Assembly: GCF_007655135.1 (NCBI RefSeq)
Contig: NC_045130.1
Span: 18,109,363 to 18,173,362, forward strand
Direction of reading: 5' to 3'
From: Punica granatum
Lineage: Eukaryota > Streptophyta > Magnoliopsida > Myrtales > Lythraceae
Length of the DNA stretch: 64,000 bases
Shown here one piece after another: positions 12,203 to 24,804 of the stretch (positions are counted from its first letter, which is position 1; each line of letters starts with the position of its first letter). A program made the position numbers and the translations under genes. The notes beneath the pieces are model-generated. The model had not been told where the DNA came from and ran no database searches. It saw only the letters and a list, made by a program, of their open reading frames with translations.

Positions 12203-15200
12203 CCCGATAGATGTTATCAGTAAGTTCAGCGCTAATGGAGAAATTGAAAATTTTAATATTGCAACTTGCCTTCAAAATTGATATTGGGCTACTACTCCTC
12301 GGGTATTATTTTACTTAATGTATTTAATCTTCATAAGATTACATGTATTAAATATAATTAAAAAAATTAACGGGAGTGCCCGCGCAACACACGGGTATTC
12401 GCTTGTTAACTTATCATGTGGTATTTGATATCCATTGTTATATGAAGATATTTATGGAAAGCCCTTATTATAAGAATGAAAGGCCTTCATTGGAAAGACC
12501 TACCTGAATAGTTTATATGCACATTTATAAATTTAATATTCAAATTATCAATTAAGATTAAAAAAGCCACATGACTATTTCTGTAGTAATTCAACAAGAA
12601 GCTTGGTCAGAATATGGGGGTGGGAATTTCCCAAGCATCTAATATAAATATATTTGACATTTTATGGTTGAATAGTCTTTGCTAGCCTTCTATGCCATTA
12701 CTCTAAACTCTTCTGAATCTAATAGGGCACAACCTCTCAGCCAGTTTCATGGTTGTCGTAAAATTTCAAAACTCTTCAAAGGCCTCACAACCTTTTTTTA
12801 GGCCAACTCCAACGAATCTATATGCAGCTGTAAAAGTTGGAGCAACATCTAAAATGATACCGCATTGAACATAGATAGTTAGTGATTGAGTAGCCTTTAG
12901 AGTTTCCACCAATCATAATATGTCAAATGTCATGGTATTATGGCGCCACATTATCTTCCATTGTAAAAGGACAATAGTCTTTTATATTTAAAAAAGAGGT
13001 TGCGACAAAACGTGAATTGATTTAGATTATTTAACGCTTATTCTTCTTAATTAAGATCCGAAATTTGTATCTTGTGAATGGAGAAAATTCATGTTGGGAG
13101 AGTTTAAGCCCTTAGTGGATCGATTCAGCTCGAACTGGATTAGTTTACTTTTTTGAATTTTTGAATACCAGAGTGCACACCGTAGAAAAGAGGCTATGAG
13201 ATGAATCCTAAATCTGATTATTTAAAATTAATAACAAGTGGATATGATATCATTTCCTACTCTTTCAAAAATTTTGTGGCGACAAGAAATTTATATTTGA
13301 TATATAGATACTATATGGGAATTAGGATTTAAGTATCATTCGCGCGCAAATAGGCACTAGATATAAGCTAAGATCTGTCAAAACGGGGAAGAGAATTAAT
13401 ACATGGTGATCAAAGGCAAGAAATATGCAAAATTGAGCCCAAATATATAGCAAGAGAAAAGGGAAGAAACGAGTTGGCTCAATTTGAAAGTAAGGATATT
13501 AAAGAATAATTTTTCAGAAAGGAACAAATTCAAATTTTTATATTTGAGCTTACTATATCTAATATGGGAAAAAAAACTTGCTATATCTAATGTATTAATT
13601 ATTAAATAAATATGAAATGTACATTAAATAGGAAAATTAGCTGTAAAATTGTCACTGAATGACTTAGAATATCCAAAATATATTATGAACTACTGTTTGA
13701 AATTTGAAATTAATTGTTAAAAGATTAACTTTCTTATGAAAAATTTAATTTTTATGGAAATTGCGATCAATTACTACGTAAAAGTAGATCATGATATGCA
13801 ATAATGTCCTAATTAATAAGTGCATTAATCATTTCAAATGATTGTTGACAAAAAAATACTTAAAATAATTATTCTCATTAATTCATTGATTCTAAATAAA
13901 TATCTTATTGCATTTAAGAACTAATTCATCACATCTATATACCTATATATAATATATAATGGCAGTACGAAGGGAGAGAATGAATGGGGTTTCGCCAAAT
14001 TTTCTCTTAGCTTCAACATAATCTGTCATGTTATTTTTTACTTCTCTAAATCCCGTCACGTAGTATCTTCTCAATCCTTATTAATGCAAACAAATTGATC
14101 TCCATATGGCATCTTCTATACCCCCTTTAATACAAGAATTGATGGATTTCAAAATTAGTGCAATACAAAAATAAATATGATTTTGTAAGTTCAATTCATT
14201 AATTATTTCCATTTTCTAATATTTGGTTTAACAAGTTAATTGATACTGACTAGAATATCTAAAAAAATCTTCGTTGACATCAAATACACTCAAAGATTAA
14301 AAAAATATAATACAAATAAATTGATTGAAGAATTCATATAATTTAGGAATAAATATAATCTTTTCAAATTCAATTAACTAAATTATTTTATTTTTTCCAA
14401 TTCCCAACGTTACAGAAGTTTGATTAAATTCTTGAAACCATAATTAGAATATTTAAAGGCTATTACAAGTTTTATGTTAATATTAAATCCACTTAGAAAT
14501 TAAAAGTGATGCTTATGAATTTATTTATTAAAAAGGATATTGAAATATTCCTAGAGTCAAATTTAATTTTTCAATTTAAACAGGATATTCAAATATTTTT
14601 CAAAAATTTTCAAGCAAGTAATTTTACTTATATTATTGAAATCGTAAGGACCTTAGAAAAAAATAATACAAGTAAATTAATCTAAGTATTCGTACAATTT
14701 AGAAATAAATATATCTTTTCAAATTCAATTAATTAGAATTGGTTTCTTTTTTTCATTTTCCATTTCTACAAGCTTACTCTTGAAATAGTAATTGGATTAT
14801 TTAGTTCAAAAATGATGTTGAAATACTTTTGAATATTTTTCACGCAAGAATTACTTACAAAATTGAAATTGTAAGGAGTTTTGGAATATTCAATAACCAT
14901 TACATGTTCTATATTAATATTAATTACACTTAGAAATAAAAATGATGCTAAAAAGAATTGATTTCTTTAGAAGTTCATAAAACGAATGGAATAAATTTAG
15001 TCTCTATGTTTATTAAATTTACTTAAATTTGAAGCATTTAAATTCTATGAGTGATTTACTTTTCAGTGAGAAGGAGTGATTTTTTTTTTCAATTTTCAAT
15101 TCTACGAACTTAAACCATATTCTTGAAATTGAATTCAATTTTTCAGCTAAAAAAGGATATTGAAATATTTTTCAAAAATTTCCACACAAGTAATTTTACT

Positions 15201-15536
15201 TACATCATTGAAATTGCAAGGACCTTAGAAAAAAATCATTCAAGTAAATTACTCTAAGAATTCATACGATTTAGAAATATCTATATCTTTTCAAATTCGA
15301 TTAATTAGAATTAGTTTCTTTTTACATTTTTCAATTCTAAAAATGCTTAATTATACTCTTGAAATCGTAATCGGATTACTTAGTAAAAAAAGGATGTTGA
15401 AATACTTTTTTTAATTTTTTTTCGCAAGTAATTACTTATAAAATTAATTGTAATTGTAAGGATTTTTGGAATATTCAATAACCATTAGATGTTTTGTACC
15501 AATATTTATTACACTTAGAGATAAAAATGATTCAAT
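12203..15536. other. A+T-rich desert with diverged internal duplications
   Basis: No gene. Several blocks repeat in the same orientation. For example, an AAAAAGGATATTGAAATATT ... AAGGACCTTAGAAAAAAAT ... CTTTTCAAATTC-ATTAATTAGAATT module occurs at about 14530-14745 and again at about 15150-15320 (spacing about 572 bp). A partial relative lies near 14290-14400. Confidence 0.55.
13008..13180 (+). mobile_element. tRNA-derived SINE, copy 3 (diverged)
   Basis: In plus orientation the blocks follow the same order as in the better copies: TTAATTAAGATCCGAAATTTG, TTGTGAATGGAGAAAATTCATG, GAGAGTTTAAGCCCTTAGTGG, CGAACTGGATTAGT and GAATACCAGAG. It is clearly related but too diverged to place its ends exactly. 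Confidence 0.5.
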
Positions 15537-15752
15537 GAGAATTGATTTCTTTTTTCAGCGTTAACCTTGGTATCCAAAGGCGCAATTGGACCTTGACTAA
15601 TTTAGTCAAGTAAGGTTGGCCCACTATGGGATAAAACTCTCACAGCGTTAATTTTTTATATTCATAATGACTCGAATCCGATACCTTATTTAAGCGAAAT
15701 AAGCACCAACCTCATGAACCAACTCACGTTGGTTAAGAGAATTGACTTCTTT
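15537..15752 (-). mobile_element. tRNA-derived SINE, copy 2, with 16-bp target duplication
   Basis: The insertion proper is about 15553-15736, flanked by GAGAATTGAYTTCTTT at 15537-15552 and 15737-15752 (one mismatch). On the minus strand it starts AACCAACGTGAGTTGGTTCA with box-A character, has a box-B-like GGATTCGAGTC, and ends ...ACCAAGGTTAACGCTG plus an A6 tail. The empty-site sequence is visible at 14955 (AAGAATTGATTTCTTTAGAAGTTC), in the paralogous segment without the insertion. This is the clearest copy of the family in the window. Confidence 0.85.
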
Positions 15753-17552
15753 AGAAGTTCATAAAGCGAATGGAATGAATTTAGTTTTATTTTTATTATA
15801 TTTACTTAAAGCCGAAACATTTAAATTTTTATGAGTGATTTACTTTTCAATGAACTACGAGTGATTTATTTTTATACAAAAGATACATATCCAAATATCT
15901 TTCAGATATCGATAATGAAAATTAAGATTCTTTTTAGAAACCAAAAGATTTAATTATTACCTTAATTTTTATCAAATTAATGTTGTTCATGCTTTTACTG
16001 GTCTTATCTATAAAATATATTCATTAATACTTTTTAAATAAATGATATAGTTTATTATGTATATATGATAAATTTAACAATTTTATTTATTGTTATTTTG
16101 ACAATTATCAAATAGTTAATTCTATAACTATAAGCTAATTAATATTTTTTAAGACACTTTATATTAAAAATATACAAATTTCTGCTATGATGAGCAATCG
16201 CGCGGATGAAATAGCTAGTAATAAATACTAGTAAAACGCAAAATGAGATTTAACGAGGCTGCGCCACGTGTCATCCTAAGGTTAATAAGGTAGTGCCACG
16301 TACCAAAAAGAGAAACGTGGAGTTAATCCTTGTGGGTCAAGCTACCTTTATAGAGTAAATGAGAAGCTATGTAATAGAGAGTTTAAAGTAATTACTTTTT
16401 TTAAATAAAAATATATAATAATTTATTGAACTTAATTAATCTTATTTGATTCTACAATTCAATTTTAACATTTCTTATCCAACAAACATATAATTCAAGG
16501 CTGTAAACTGCCGTAAACTATATATAAAATTAAATTTGAAAAAATATTAACGATTAATATTTTCAAAGAATTAATATTCTTTCCATAATTTTTCACTTAA
16601 TAACTGGTATTATTTGATGAAAAACATTTACTTGAATAAGAATTAAGTAATTACTTTTGTAGATAAAAAAAATATTGCAAAAGAATTTAGATATAAAACT
16701 GTAAATGCAAATTTTCAAATAAAATGCATTACTAAAATGATAAGTAAACCATAAAATTGTTGGATAATTATATTAATTAATTACGTTAATTTCGTTCAAA
16801 ATAATTTTTGCTTTTCAAATCAATGTTAGGAGGGCTTTATCCCTTAATGGGCAACCTCGACTAAACTGGATTAATCGGGGCCCAAATTGGATTTCCGAAT
16901 ACCAAGATTTAGTCGAAGATTGAATGTTAAAAAAATGTCGAAAATGAAGTTTGTATAAGAAATGTAAGAACTAAATAATTTTAATAAATATGTTTCATTA
17001 TTTTCTATTAAATGAATATACAATGAACAATAATTGAAACCATTAGTTATGAAATACTTAATGAGCATTCAAAACACGTAGCCTTTTATTAGATAACTGA
17101 GTTATTAAACCTGTGCTTTACACGGACTTGTAAAGAAAATTTTATTATGAGAATTTATATATAAGACAATAATTGATATAAATTCATAATTAATGCTAAC
17201 ATATGCAAACATTATTTTTTAATACTACATACACTTTTTAATACGGTAAATTTCACACTCATACTAGATAGGATTAACACAAGAGCTCATAATTAAGTAA
17301 ATAATTCATGTGAAATATTTCACATACGTTATCTCAATTATCAATCCAATTTAAAAGAAAATAATAATAAAGTTTATAAAATTTTAAAGTTAAGCATTAG
17401 CTGGTTTTTCATTATCATGCACATTCCATAGATTAAGTTTGTGAATTTGAATAATTTAGATAAAATGAGCCGATTACCTTGATGAAATATTTACTTAATT
17501 AAAATTTTATAAGTCTAACAATCTTTGTTAAAATTAATCAAATGAAGTTTAG
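15753..17552. other. A+T-rich intergenic sequence
   Basis: Apart from the SINE fragment at 16828-16913 I see no gene. A short GC-rich island at about 16190-16330 breaks the A+T background. Confidence 0.5.
16828..16913 (+). mobile_element. tRNA-derived SINE, copy 4 (5'-truncated)
   Basis: GGGCTTTATCCCTTAATGGG, then GACTAAACTGGATTAATC and TTTCCGAATACCAAGATT match the 3' half of the same SINE family in plus orientation. The tRNA-like head is missing. Confidence 0.6.
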
Positions 17553-17757
17553 TATAATTTTAAACAATTCTTATTTTCCTAAAAATTTTGAATATATGTT
17601 TACTAATAAAATTGCAATAAGTGATTATAATCATTCCTTAAAAATTTTGAGTATATATTTACTAATTTTTCATTTAATTTTTATGTACAATATTAATCTA
17701 TTAAGACATTTAATATTCTATCCATTTTTAATAGGGTATAATCAAGTTTACACCCGG
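17553..17757. repeat. Direct repeat R1 bracketing the viral/LTR nest
   Basis: This stretch recurs at about 24805-25005 in the same orientation. Shared blocks include TTTTGAATATATGTTTACTA, ATCATTCCTTAAAAATTTTG, TCTATTAAGAC and a CAATCAAGTTTA end. The two copies differ by scattered substitutions and small indels, and the similarity stops abruptly after CAAGTTTA on both sides. Confidence 0.75.
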
Positions 17758-18032
17758 TTTTTAACTTGCAATTATTTGCGAAAGAGTCTACAAGAGAACA
17801 TAGAACGAAATATAAGTTTTTACATATAGTACAAATAGCGGTAAAACCCTTAAATAGGGTAGGATTAGATGTACCTATTTTAGTTTGCTTAAGAGACGCA
17901 ATGTTTATTTCTTTTAAGAGGTCTTTATTAGCAATCTTAGAGTCAAATTTTCATAATAGTCCTATATACTTTTACTGTTATTCTAACTTTTCCATAGAAA
18001 AGACACTTCTTTTCAAAAGACTACTACCCTAG
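17758..18032 (+). pseudogene. Endogenous caulimovirid-like fragment: movement-protein region
   Basis: Two overlapping plus frames (to 17829, then 17766-18032) together resemble a conserved stretch of the 30K-type movement-protein domain of plant pararetroviruses (Caulimoviridae). Visible short motifs are QIAVKPL, a GLD.P block and CLRDA. A frameshift near 17815 separates the two halves, and the start and end of the domain are absent. It is therefore a non-functional integrated remnant. The base composition is as A+T rich as the surroundings. The family assignment rests on motif recognition only; the genus is not determined. Confidence 0.68.
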
Positions 18033-18146
18033 ACCTATGCCTCCTAATTTATAATACGAAGAACCAGCATTTGCTACTTCATATTCTGGAGATAGCCTTT
18101 ACGAATGAAATCTAGACAGACAATTGGAATATCAAATTATTAAAAG

Positions 18147-18812
18147 TGTATTTGGTTTTAGAGTTAAGTAGAGTTGAGTTTTGATTTTAATTGAATTGTA
18201 ATAATAGTGTTGTTGAATTATGTGAAAAAGTGTGAAAAAATAATGAATAGTTGAGAAAAAGTAATGATTGTATTGTTGAATTGTGAAAAAGGTAATGGAT
18301 AGTTGAGAGAATTTAATATTAAAAATTGAATTGAATGGTTAAAAAATTGAAGAAAAATGAAAAAGTAATAATTATGTTGTTGATTTTTGTTGTATAGTGA
18401 GTAGAGTTAAAGTTATAGTTAAAATTTGAAGTATTTACCTAAAATGGCATATGGTTTGCTTGTTTTGTTAAATCTATTATATACTTTTTTTTGTCAAATC
18501 TATCCCATGGTTTACTTTTTTCATCAAATATATCCCGGTTTTATCTTTTCTGTCAACATCTAACGGCCGTGCTGAGGTGGCGCCTACGTGGCAAGTGTGG
18601 CCCACTGTCTCTCCACGTGCCACGTCATCACGGCCGTTAGATGTTGATGGAAAAGATAACGCCGGGATATATTTGATGCAAAAAGTAAACCATGAGATAG
18701 ATTTGACAAAAAAAAACATATGATAGATTTGACAAAACGAACAAACCATGAGTCATTTTAGGTAAAAACCCCTTAAAATTTTAATAATGTGATTGTAAAA
18801 CCAAACGGAGTG
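18147..18812. mobile_element. MITE-like element carrying a nested MITE
   Basis: The left end reads AGTGTATTTGGTTTTAGAG and the right end, reverse-complemented, reads ACTCCGTTTGGTTTTACAAT. They share a TTTGGTTTTA core typical of plant PIF/Harbinger- or hAT-type MITE ends. A TAA is present at both outer borders. The right end continues directly beyond the Mutator-like element at 18428-18772, which therefore inserted inside it. The outer terminal repeats are short and imperfect, so the superfamily is uncertain. Confidence 0.5.
18428..18772. mobile_element. Mutator-like MITE with 9-bp target duplication
   Basis: This is a 345-bp foldback element. Its terminal inverted repeats begin GAAGTATTTACCTAAAATG on the left and GGGGTTTTTACCTAAAATG on the right (reverse complement). 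The arms stay complementary for about 150 bp. They include the CATCTAACGGCCGTG / CACGGCCGTTAGATG blocks and a small GC-rich loop near 18580-18620. The flanks carry a perfect 9-bp duplication TTAAAATTT at 18419-18427 and 18773-18781, the size typical of Mutator-like elements. It has no coding capacity. Confidence 0.88.
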
Positions 18813-18828
18813 TAACATACTTAACGAA

Positions 18829-19401
18829 ATGGTTATAGCCGCTAAGGCATATAGAGGTAAAAATAATAATGATCAAGATATTGCTAAACTTCTAGCAATA
18901 AGATTCAATGGTCTTCTAAAAGGATGGCAGGATAATTATTTAAAAAAACAAGAAGGAAATTATATTTTAACTGATACGCAAAATATAAATGGAGAAGATA
19001 TAAAAATAGCGGTATCAACCCTAATTTACGCAATCACTAAACATTTTGTTGGTGATCCACACTAGCTACAAGAAAGATCCACATAATTATTAACAAATAT
19101 AAGTTCTCCCACTTTACACGATTTTAGGTGGTATAAAGATGTATTTTTGGCAAATGTGTTTTTAAGAACCGATTGTAATCAAGATTTTTGGAAAGAAAAA
19201 TTTATTTCAGGATTACCACTCTTATTTGCAGAAAAGGTAAGAGAAAGAATGAGAGAAAGACATAGTGGAAATATACCTTATTATGCTCAAACGTATGGTA
19301 AAATAATAAATTATGTTACGAAAAAAGGATTAATGCTATGCACAGATCTAAAGTTAAAGTCTAAAGTATCACATGATACTAATAGATTTAAAAGAGAATT
19401 A
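18829..19401 (+). pseudogene. Endogenous caulimovirid-like fragment: capsid-region remnant
   Basis: Two consecutive plus frames resemble the capsid/nucleocapsid region of plant pararetroviruses: 18829-19062, ending at an in-frame TAG, and about 19130-19401. Short visible motifs are LKGWQDN and AITKHFVGDP in the first, and FWKEKFISGLP and LCTDLKL in the second. The frame is interrupted by stops at 19063 and shortly after, and ends at a TGA at 19402. It lies in the same orientation as, and downstream of, the movement-protein fragment at 17758-18032, matching viral gene order. The protein is broken and cannot be made whole from this locus. Confidence 0.7.
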
Positions 19402-20746
19402 TGATCATTTTGATCACAATATGACCTAACGAAAAGTGAATCTCCTAGTCCATCGGCCATGACCATCCTCCTTTATCTCCATTACTTTATCCTTAATATA
19501 GAGCTCCTAGGTTGATTTCTCCATCCACTTTTAGACCCATGACTGCGTTAGAAACTACATAATCTCCTTCATCTCCATTTCTTCCTTTCCACTATCCCTC
19601 TCCTTCTTCTACTTTTGCTCAAGTAGTTAATCCTGAAATCAAGAATATGAAAGGATTCATAGTCAATGCTATTGTCCACTTATGTTCTATAGAATCATAA
19701 TTCAAAAATCTTCCACCTTACGAAATTACCGAAAAAAATTATCCTAAAGGCTTTGATACCATTTTTATTGAACCCAAGTAATAAAATATTAATTTTAATT
19801 AGCAAATAAATGAAGAAATTATTTTCCTTTCATTTTCTATTACCCTTTGTTTATTTTCAACTAATGAAAGTACATAAAAATAACTCTTGCTTTAATTGTT
19901 CTTTATAAGTATTTAATTTTGGACCTCTTTTCGAATAGATTTTTGGAATTTTTAATAAACTTTCTAAATTATTTATTATTCTTTCTCTCAATACTTTAGC
20001 ATATATTATCCATTCATTAAGATCATTCCTATTTACATTTAAATGATTCATTAAATGTTTGATTGTATGAATACAACTCATTTTTAGGGTCATCGGTCTC
20101 TCGGAAACCAATCACTATCTATGTTTTCATTATCTTAACTTAAAAGTCTTTCACTTTGTACATTTTCTATGTTAGCACTTCTTAATCTTTCAATTTCTTC
20201 CTGGAATGCATTCATCATTGTTTCAATTAATCCTCGACTATGTTCGTGATTTCTAAATAAATATCCTGACAAACTTTTATGGTAAAATATTGAAGAATTA
20301 ATAAAAAAATTTACATAAATTCCCTTAGCTATGCTTAAATAAATATCTTTCATACCAATTTAATAAATTCTAACAAATACATGCGCCTATTGCTCGCCAA
20401 AAATACTGCCTGAAATTCTCTTTAGAATTCCCTTAGCTATGCTTAAAGCTTGTAGTCATTTCCATGAATGTGTACTCTTACTTCCTCATCCCTGTACAAA
20501 AGATATCATTGACGAAATAAAGGAAGATTTGTAAGTATTTTTATTGTTCAGAATTATATTTTACTATGTCTTACAGATTTGAAATGAATTATTATCAAAA
20601 AATAACATACAATATTTTTTTGTTGGAATCGATATTCTAAAATAATCGAAAGATTAAAATTTGAACTTGACTGTTTATTCGCGGCTCTAAGATATCCTCA
20701 TAACGAAAGTATTCCTTTAAATAACAAAGTTATTTTCAATCTAATG
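19402..20746. other. Probable further endogenous-virus debris, unresolved
   Basis: Two short minus-strand frames (20353-20135 and 20111-19857) and a plus frame running up to 20746 are not recognisable on their own. The sequence is A+T rich like the adjoining viral fragments. If the solo LTR and one copy of its target duplication are removed, the plus frame at 20640-20751 continues open into 24768-24865. The LTR thus landed inside what was once a longer reading frame. No reverse transcriptase or protease motif was found. Confidence 0.35.
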
Positions 20747-23700
20747 GATAGTGTGCGCACCCGAATTTCATCTCGTCGGGGCACGCGTGCGCGCGCCTAT
20801 GCAACGCGGCTTGGGAGTGTCCACCTTCCCGGGGACGCGCGACGGACGCACGTGAGAAGGAGTCGCCACTTGCCATTTTACGACCCGAAGGTCGAGGGCC
20901 GGCAAGTTACCTGGGTCTAGGGGTACGGGGTACACCTAATTGCTAAGGCATATGGTCTGCGAAACCTGAGGTTCCGAATTCGGGGGTTCTGTTACATGCG
21001 AGCCTATATCTCGCATGCCCTATCGGTACTCTAGCTTGTCTAGGCTTGCCATTTTAATTTAATTACCGCTTAATTAAGTTCCGCTCAATCTTACGCGTTT
21101 TGACATCGTAAATTCGAAGGAACATTCCGACCGTCCACTCTCCGACCGGGATTCTTACATGAATAAATGTACAACATAAATCCTTACATTGTCCTCTCAA
21201 ATAAGTAAAATACAAATTACAGCAACTGAATCCCGGTCGAATCGCGTTCGGTTATTATTCCACTCGTGCTCACCGTGTGATTTGAAAAGACCGGAATTGA
21301 AATTAAGATGCGCTCAGTGTTAGGGGGGGTAGACCCCGTGATCTACGGTGGGGCGTTGGATCCCCTATGGGTCGCATCCTAAGGGATCGAGCTCGATCCG
21401 CATAACAAAACAAGTGCAAGAATGTAACAAAACGGGCATAAATAAGCAAACAACGGGATTTTGTTATTGCCGAATTTACGTGAATTAACCGATTATTAAC
21501 CGGGGTATCTTGGCATACAAATCCTACCCTAAAACAAACAAAGTAGGTACAAGGTGTGAATCGATCAAGGATCGCCTCGGGAAGGTATTTCGCATTTGGC
21601 ATTATTTTATGAGGACCTGACGTACGTGACGTCTGTTGTCAAGCCTTGTGTTTGTGGGTTATTTTTAGGGTTGTTCTATGTTGTGACACTACGGTTGTTA
21701 CAGGTTATTACCAAACATTGATTCCGCCTGTACATCCTAAAACCTAGTGCCTATCCCACTATTGCCCATTTTGTCTTAGCAGAGTATACAATTAATTCGG
21801 TATTTGTATTTTGAGCTAATCCACCCGAACTAACTACCCGAGACTATGCTATAATAACAAAAACTCATCGGTCGGATAGGGCGGGCTATGCAGATGAACC
21901 TGCGCCTAGATAGGTAGCCCATCCCTACCCTGATACCGCATGTTTCTCTTATTCTAACCCTAGGGGGGTGTCGCTAGGTTGCAAATAGACGATTTTGCCC
22001 TTGAGATAAAAATTGTTTTCGGGAAAGAGAGATTACGCTGTGCGGGCCACCTCGGCCTGTGACCGGCGCTAACCGATCCCCTGGACCTTCCAGGGTTGTC
22101 AAGAACCCTAAAAGAGCCAAAAGATCGGTTAATCTATCCGGAAGTGATCTAAGAAGAACTTCCACGTCCAGACCTGAGTTTCCTGAAATCAGGTAAGGCC
22201 TCGAGTCAAGACGCGCAAGTCCTTCCTAGACATCCATGTCACATCGAACTACGTGTCTCGAGTTTTATAAAATTTGCAAGTTTTGAGAAGGGCACCAACG
22301 CATGTTTGCAACCTATCGACGCGTGTTACCGGTTTATTACCAATTCGTACAAAATTATTAGGGCCAAGTGAATTAATTAATCGTGTGAACGTCCAATTAC
22401 CCCGTTAGTGGAATTATTGATTAAATTAATTAATGTTTTGCCAAATGCTCTAAATATTCGGGTTTCGGACCGTCGAGCCGATCATTGATGGACCGTCCGA
22501 TGCGAATCCTAATTCCCGATCGCCTTAGGATTTAAAAATTAATTTTAAGTCGAGTTTACATGATTAACCCGATTCATGAGAGGTTTCGATTTAAACGATA
22601 AAGCATTTTAAGCACAGATCAAGAGCATATCACCACATCAAGCACGGCGAACATACAAATTTACATAACCGGTGCCGCCATGATCATGATAAACACATAC
22701 AAACATACATGCAAACACGATATCAACGAAATCGATAAAACGGCACCGATTCATGGAAAGCGGAAAATCATGCAAAGCACACACGTTGTCATGCCGTATA
22801 CATATAATTACAAGAATAAAATATTTAAACATGGCGCACGCGCTGTCGGTCGGTGATCCAAGTAGGAAAGGGCCGGATGTCTTTGGAAAATGTTCAGGAC
22901 TGATTTGAAAATTCCGAAAAGTTAAGGGACTGATTTGCAAATTCCGAAAAGCTCAGGGACTGATGTGAAAATTCGAAAGGTTCAGGGACTAATGTGAAAA
23001 TTCCGAAAAATTCAGGGACTAATTTGAAAATTGCAAAAAGTTTAGGGACTGATCTAAAAATTCCGAAAAGTTCAGGACTGATCTGGAGATTTCGAAAAGT
23101 TCAGGGATCGGTTTAAAAATTACGAAAAGTTCAGGACTGATATAGAGATATTAGAATGACCGGGACTTGACTGGAAATAATTTTAAAATTCGGGGCAGAT
23201 CTGAAAAAATAAAAATGCGTCCTCTGGACTGAAATGAGACAAAATGAAAAGTTCGTAAAATCGAGTTCGCGACGAATCCGATCACCCACACGATCCAATA
23301 ACACTCATTTCACATCATATTCATCCAAGCAAACATAGATATTTGGCAAATGAGCCCTAAACATGCCACTAAGTAGAGGAGTTACCTAGTTTGGGAAGTT
23401 GAGGGATGATTCTGTAAATAAAAAAATAAAAAAATAAAACTGGCGGGCGAGTTGGGCTGGGCCGGTCTGAACTGGATTGGGCCGAGTGGGCCTGCTGGGA
23501 TTTGGACTGGGCTGCGCTAGGCTGCTGGGCCAGACTGGGCCGAGCTGGGCTGGAATGGGCCGAGATGCTGTTGGACCAGTGCTGGGCCGGAACGGGCCGA
23601 GAGTTGCTGGACCTGTGCTGGCCTGGAACGGGCCGAGAGTTGCTGGTGGACTGAGCTGATTCGGGTACCCGGCTGGGTTTGGCAGACCCGATTGGAGGAA

Positions 23701-24109
23701 GAACACCTGTTCGGCAGGAAGGCCGGTCCGAGCGGCTCGAGCCGCTTCTCCACGTTGGCTAGGGAGGCTCGAGCTCTCCGAAGGTTCCTAGACACGACGG
23801 TAAATGGCTCGGGGGCGCCGAGAATCTGCGGCCGTGTGTGTCTGTGGACGAGCTGTGGGATTTCGGCCGCCGCGAGGTACGAGCTCCGAATTTTTTTGAG
23901 GGAATTCGTGAGCTGAGAGGAGGAAGAGAGAGCCGGAGCTGAGGGAGTTTCGGGCGAGCTGAAGGAAACTGAAAATCGATCGAGCTGTGGGCTGTGGGAA
24001 TTTTTCCGGGAGAATCGATGAGCGCCCCGGAAATTTTTTTCGTCTGTTCCCCCCCCCCCCCCAAATTCCTTTTTTGAGCTTCGGTTTTTTTCCCCGAAAA
24101 AAACCGAGG

Positions 24110-24142
<33 letters not shown>

Positions 24143-24767
24143 TTGGCGTTCGCCTGTCGGAAATCGTTGGCGTGTGCAGAGAAGTCGCGTGCGCAGAGGA
24201 GTTGGCAGGCTTGGGTTCAATCGGCACAGAGGTCACGGGTCGGGAGACGTCCCTGCCAGGAAGAAGAAGAAGAAGAAAAGAAAAGAAAATGAAAATGAAG
24301 AAAAGAGGAAGAAGAAGAACAGGAAAAGAAATGATGAAGGAGAAGCAGCGGTCAGAAGTCACTGACTTCTGACCGTGACCATCTTTTTTTTTTTTTTTTT
24401 TTTCGAAATTGACGCGTGTACAAATTGAAAATTCCGTCTTCTCGATCGAACGTCGGAAAAATAATTCGAGACTGCCATCACGTTCAGAAAAATTCAATGA
24501 TCGATATCATGCGATGAAATTATTTTCAATCTCGAATTTTGTCCCGAATTTTGAAAATTGACGTCAACATACGCGAAATTCGAAAACGTCCCAAATAGCA
24601 TTATTTTTGAAAAAATCATAAAATTGGGGTTAAAATAAGAAAATTTGCTATTTGCAAAAGGTGGTGAATACTCGAGTAATTAATCGAAAATACTTCCCTC
24701 ACGGGTGGCAAAATGACGAATTTGCCCCTCTGGAGCCGGTGGACCAAAATTGGGTGCTGACAGATAG
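20747..24767 (+). mobile_element. Complete 4.0-kb solo LTR (copy A) with 5-bp target duplication
   Basis: The element 20752-24762 begins TGTGCGCACCCGAA, ends GGGTGCTGACA, and is flanked by perfect GATAG duplications (20747-20751 and 24763-24767). No internal domain, primer-binding site or second LTR is present, so it is a solo LTR left by recombination. Its 5' kilobase aligns with copy B at 57232, sharing CGTCGGGGC, GAGAAGGARTCGCCACTT, TTTACGACCCGAA and GGGTCTAGGGGTA. The GAGTCGCCACTT block recalls LTRs of the Ty3/gypsy Tat/Ogre lineage, known for very long LTRs; that placement is inference. Inside are a 30-bp tandem array (22891-23150), a C-rich tract and (GA)n near 24045-24140, and a T19 tract near 24385. 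Long frames within are compositional. Confidence 0.88.
22891..23150. repeat. Tandem repeat, nine units of about 30 bp
   Basis: Units start near 22896, 22925, 22955, 22984, 23014, 23044, 23073, 23103 and 23132. The consensus is roughly TTCAGGGACTGATTTGAAAA followed by TTCCGAAAAG. Spacing is 29-30 bp with scattered substitutions. The array lies inside solo LTR copy A. Confidence 0.9.
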
Positions 24768-24804
24768 AAAGATTAAAATGATTATAGACATAAAGAGGAA
24801 ATCA

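Noticed and set aside
22891..23150. CRISPR-like array of 30-bp repeats
   Set aside because: The units are directly adjacent without spacers and lie in a plant LTR. It is a minisatellite.
23517..24497. A 326-codon minus-strand open frame
   Set aside because: It lies inside solo LTR copy A and consists of Ser/Pro/Arg-rich low-complexity sequence from (GA)n, C-run and GGGCC-rich DNA, with no domain. It is a compositional frame rather than a gene.
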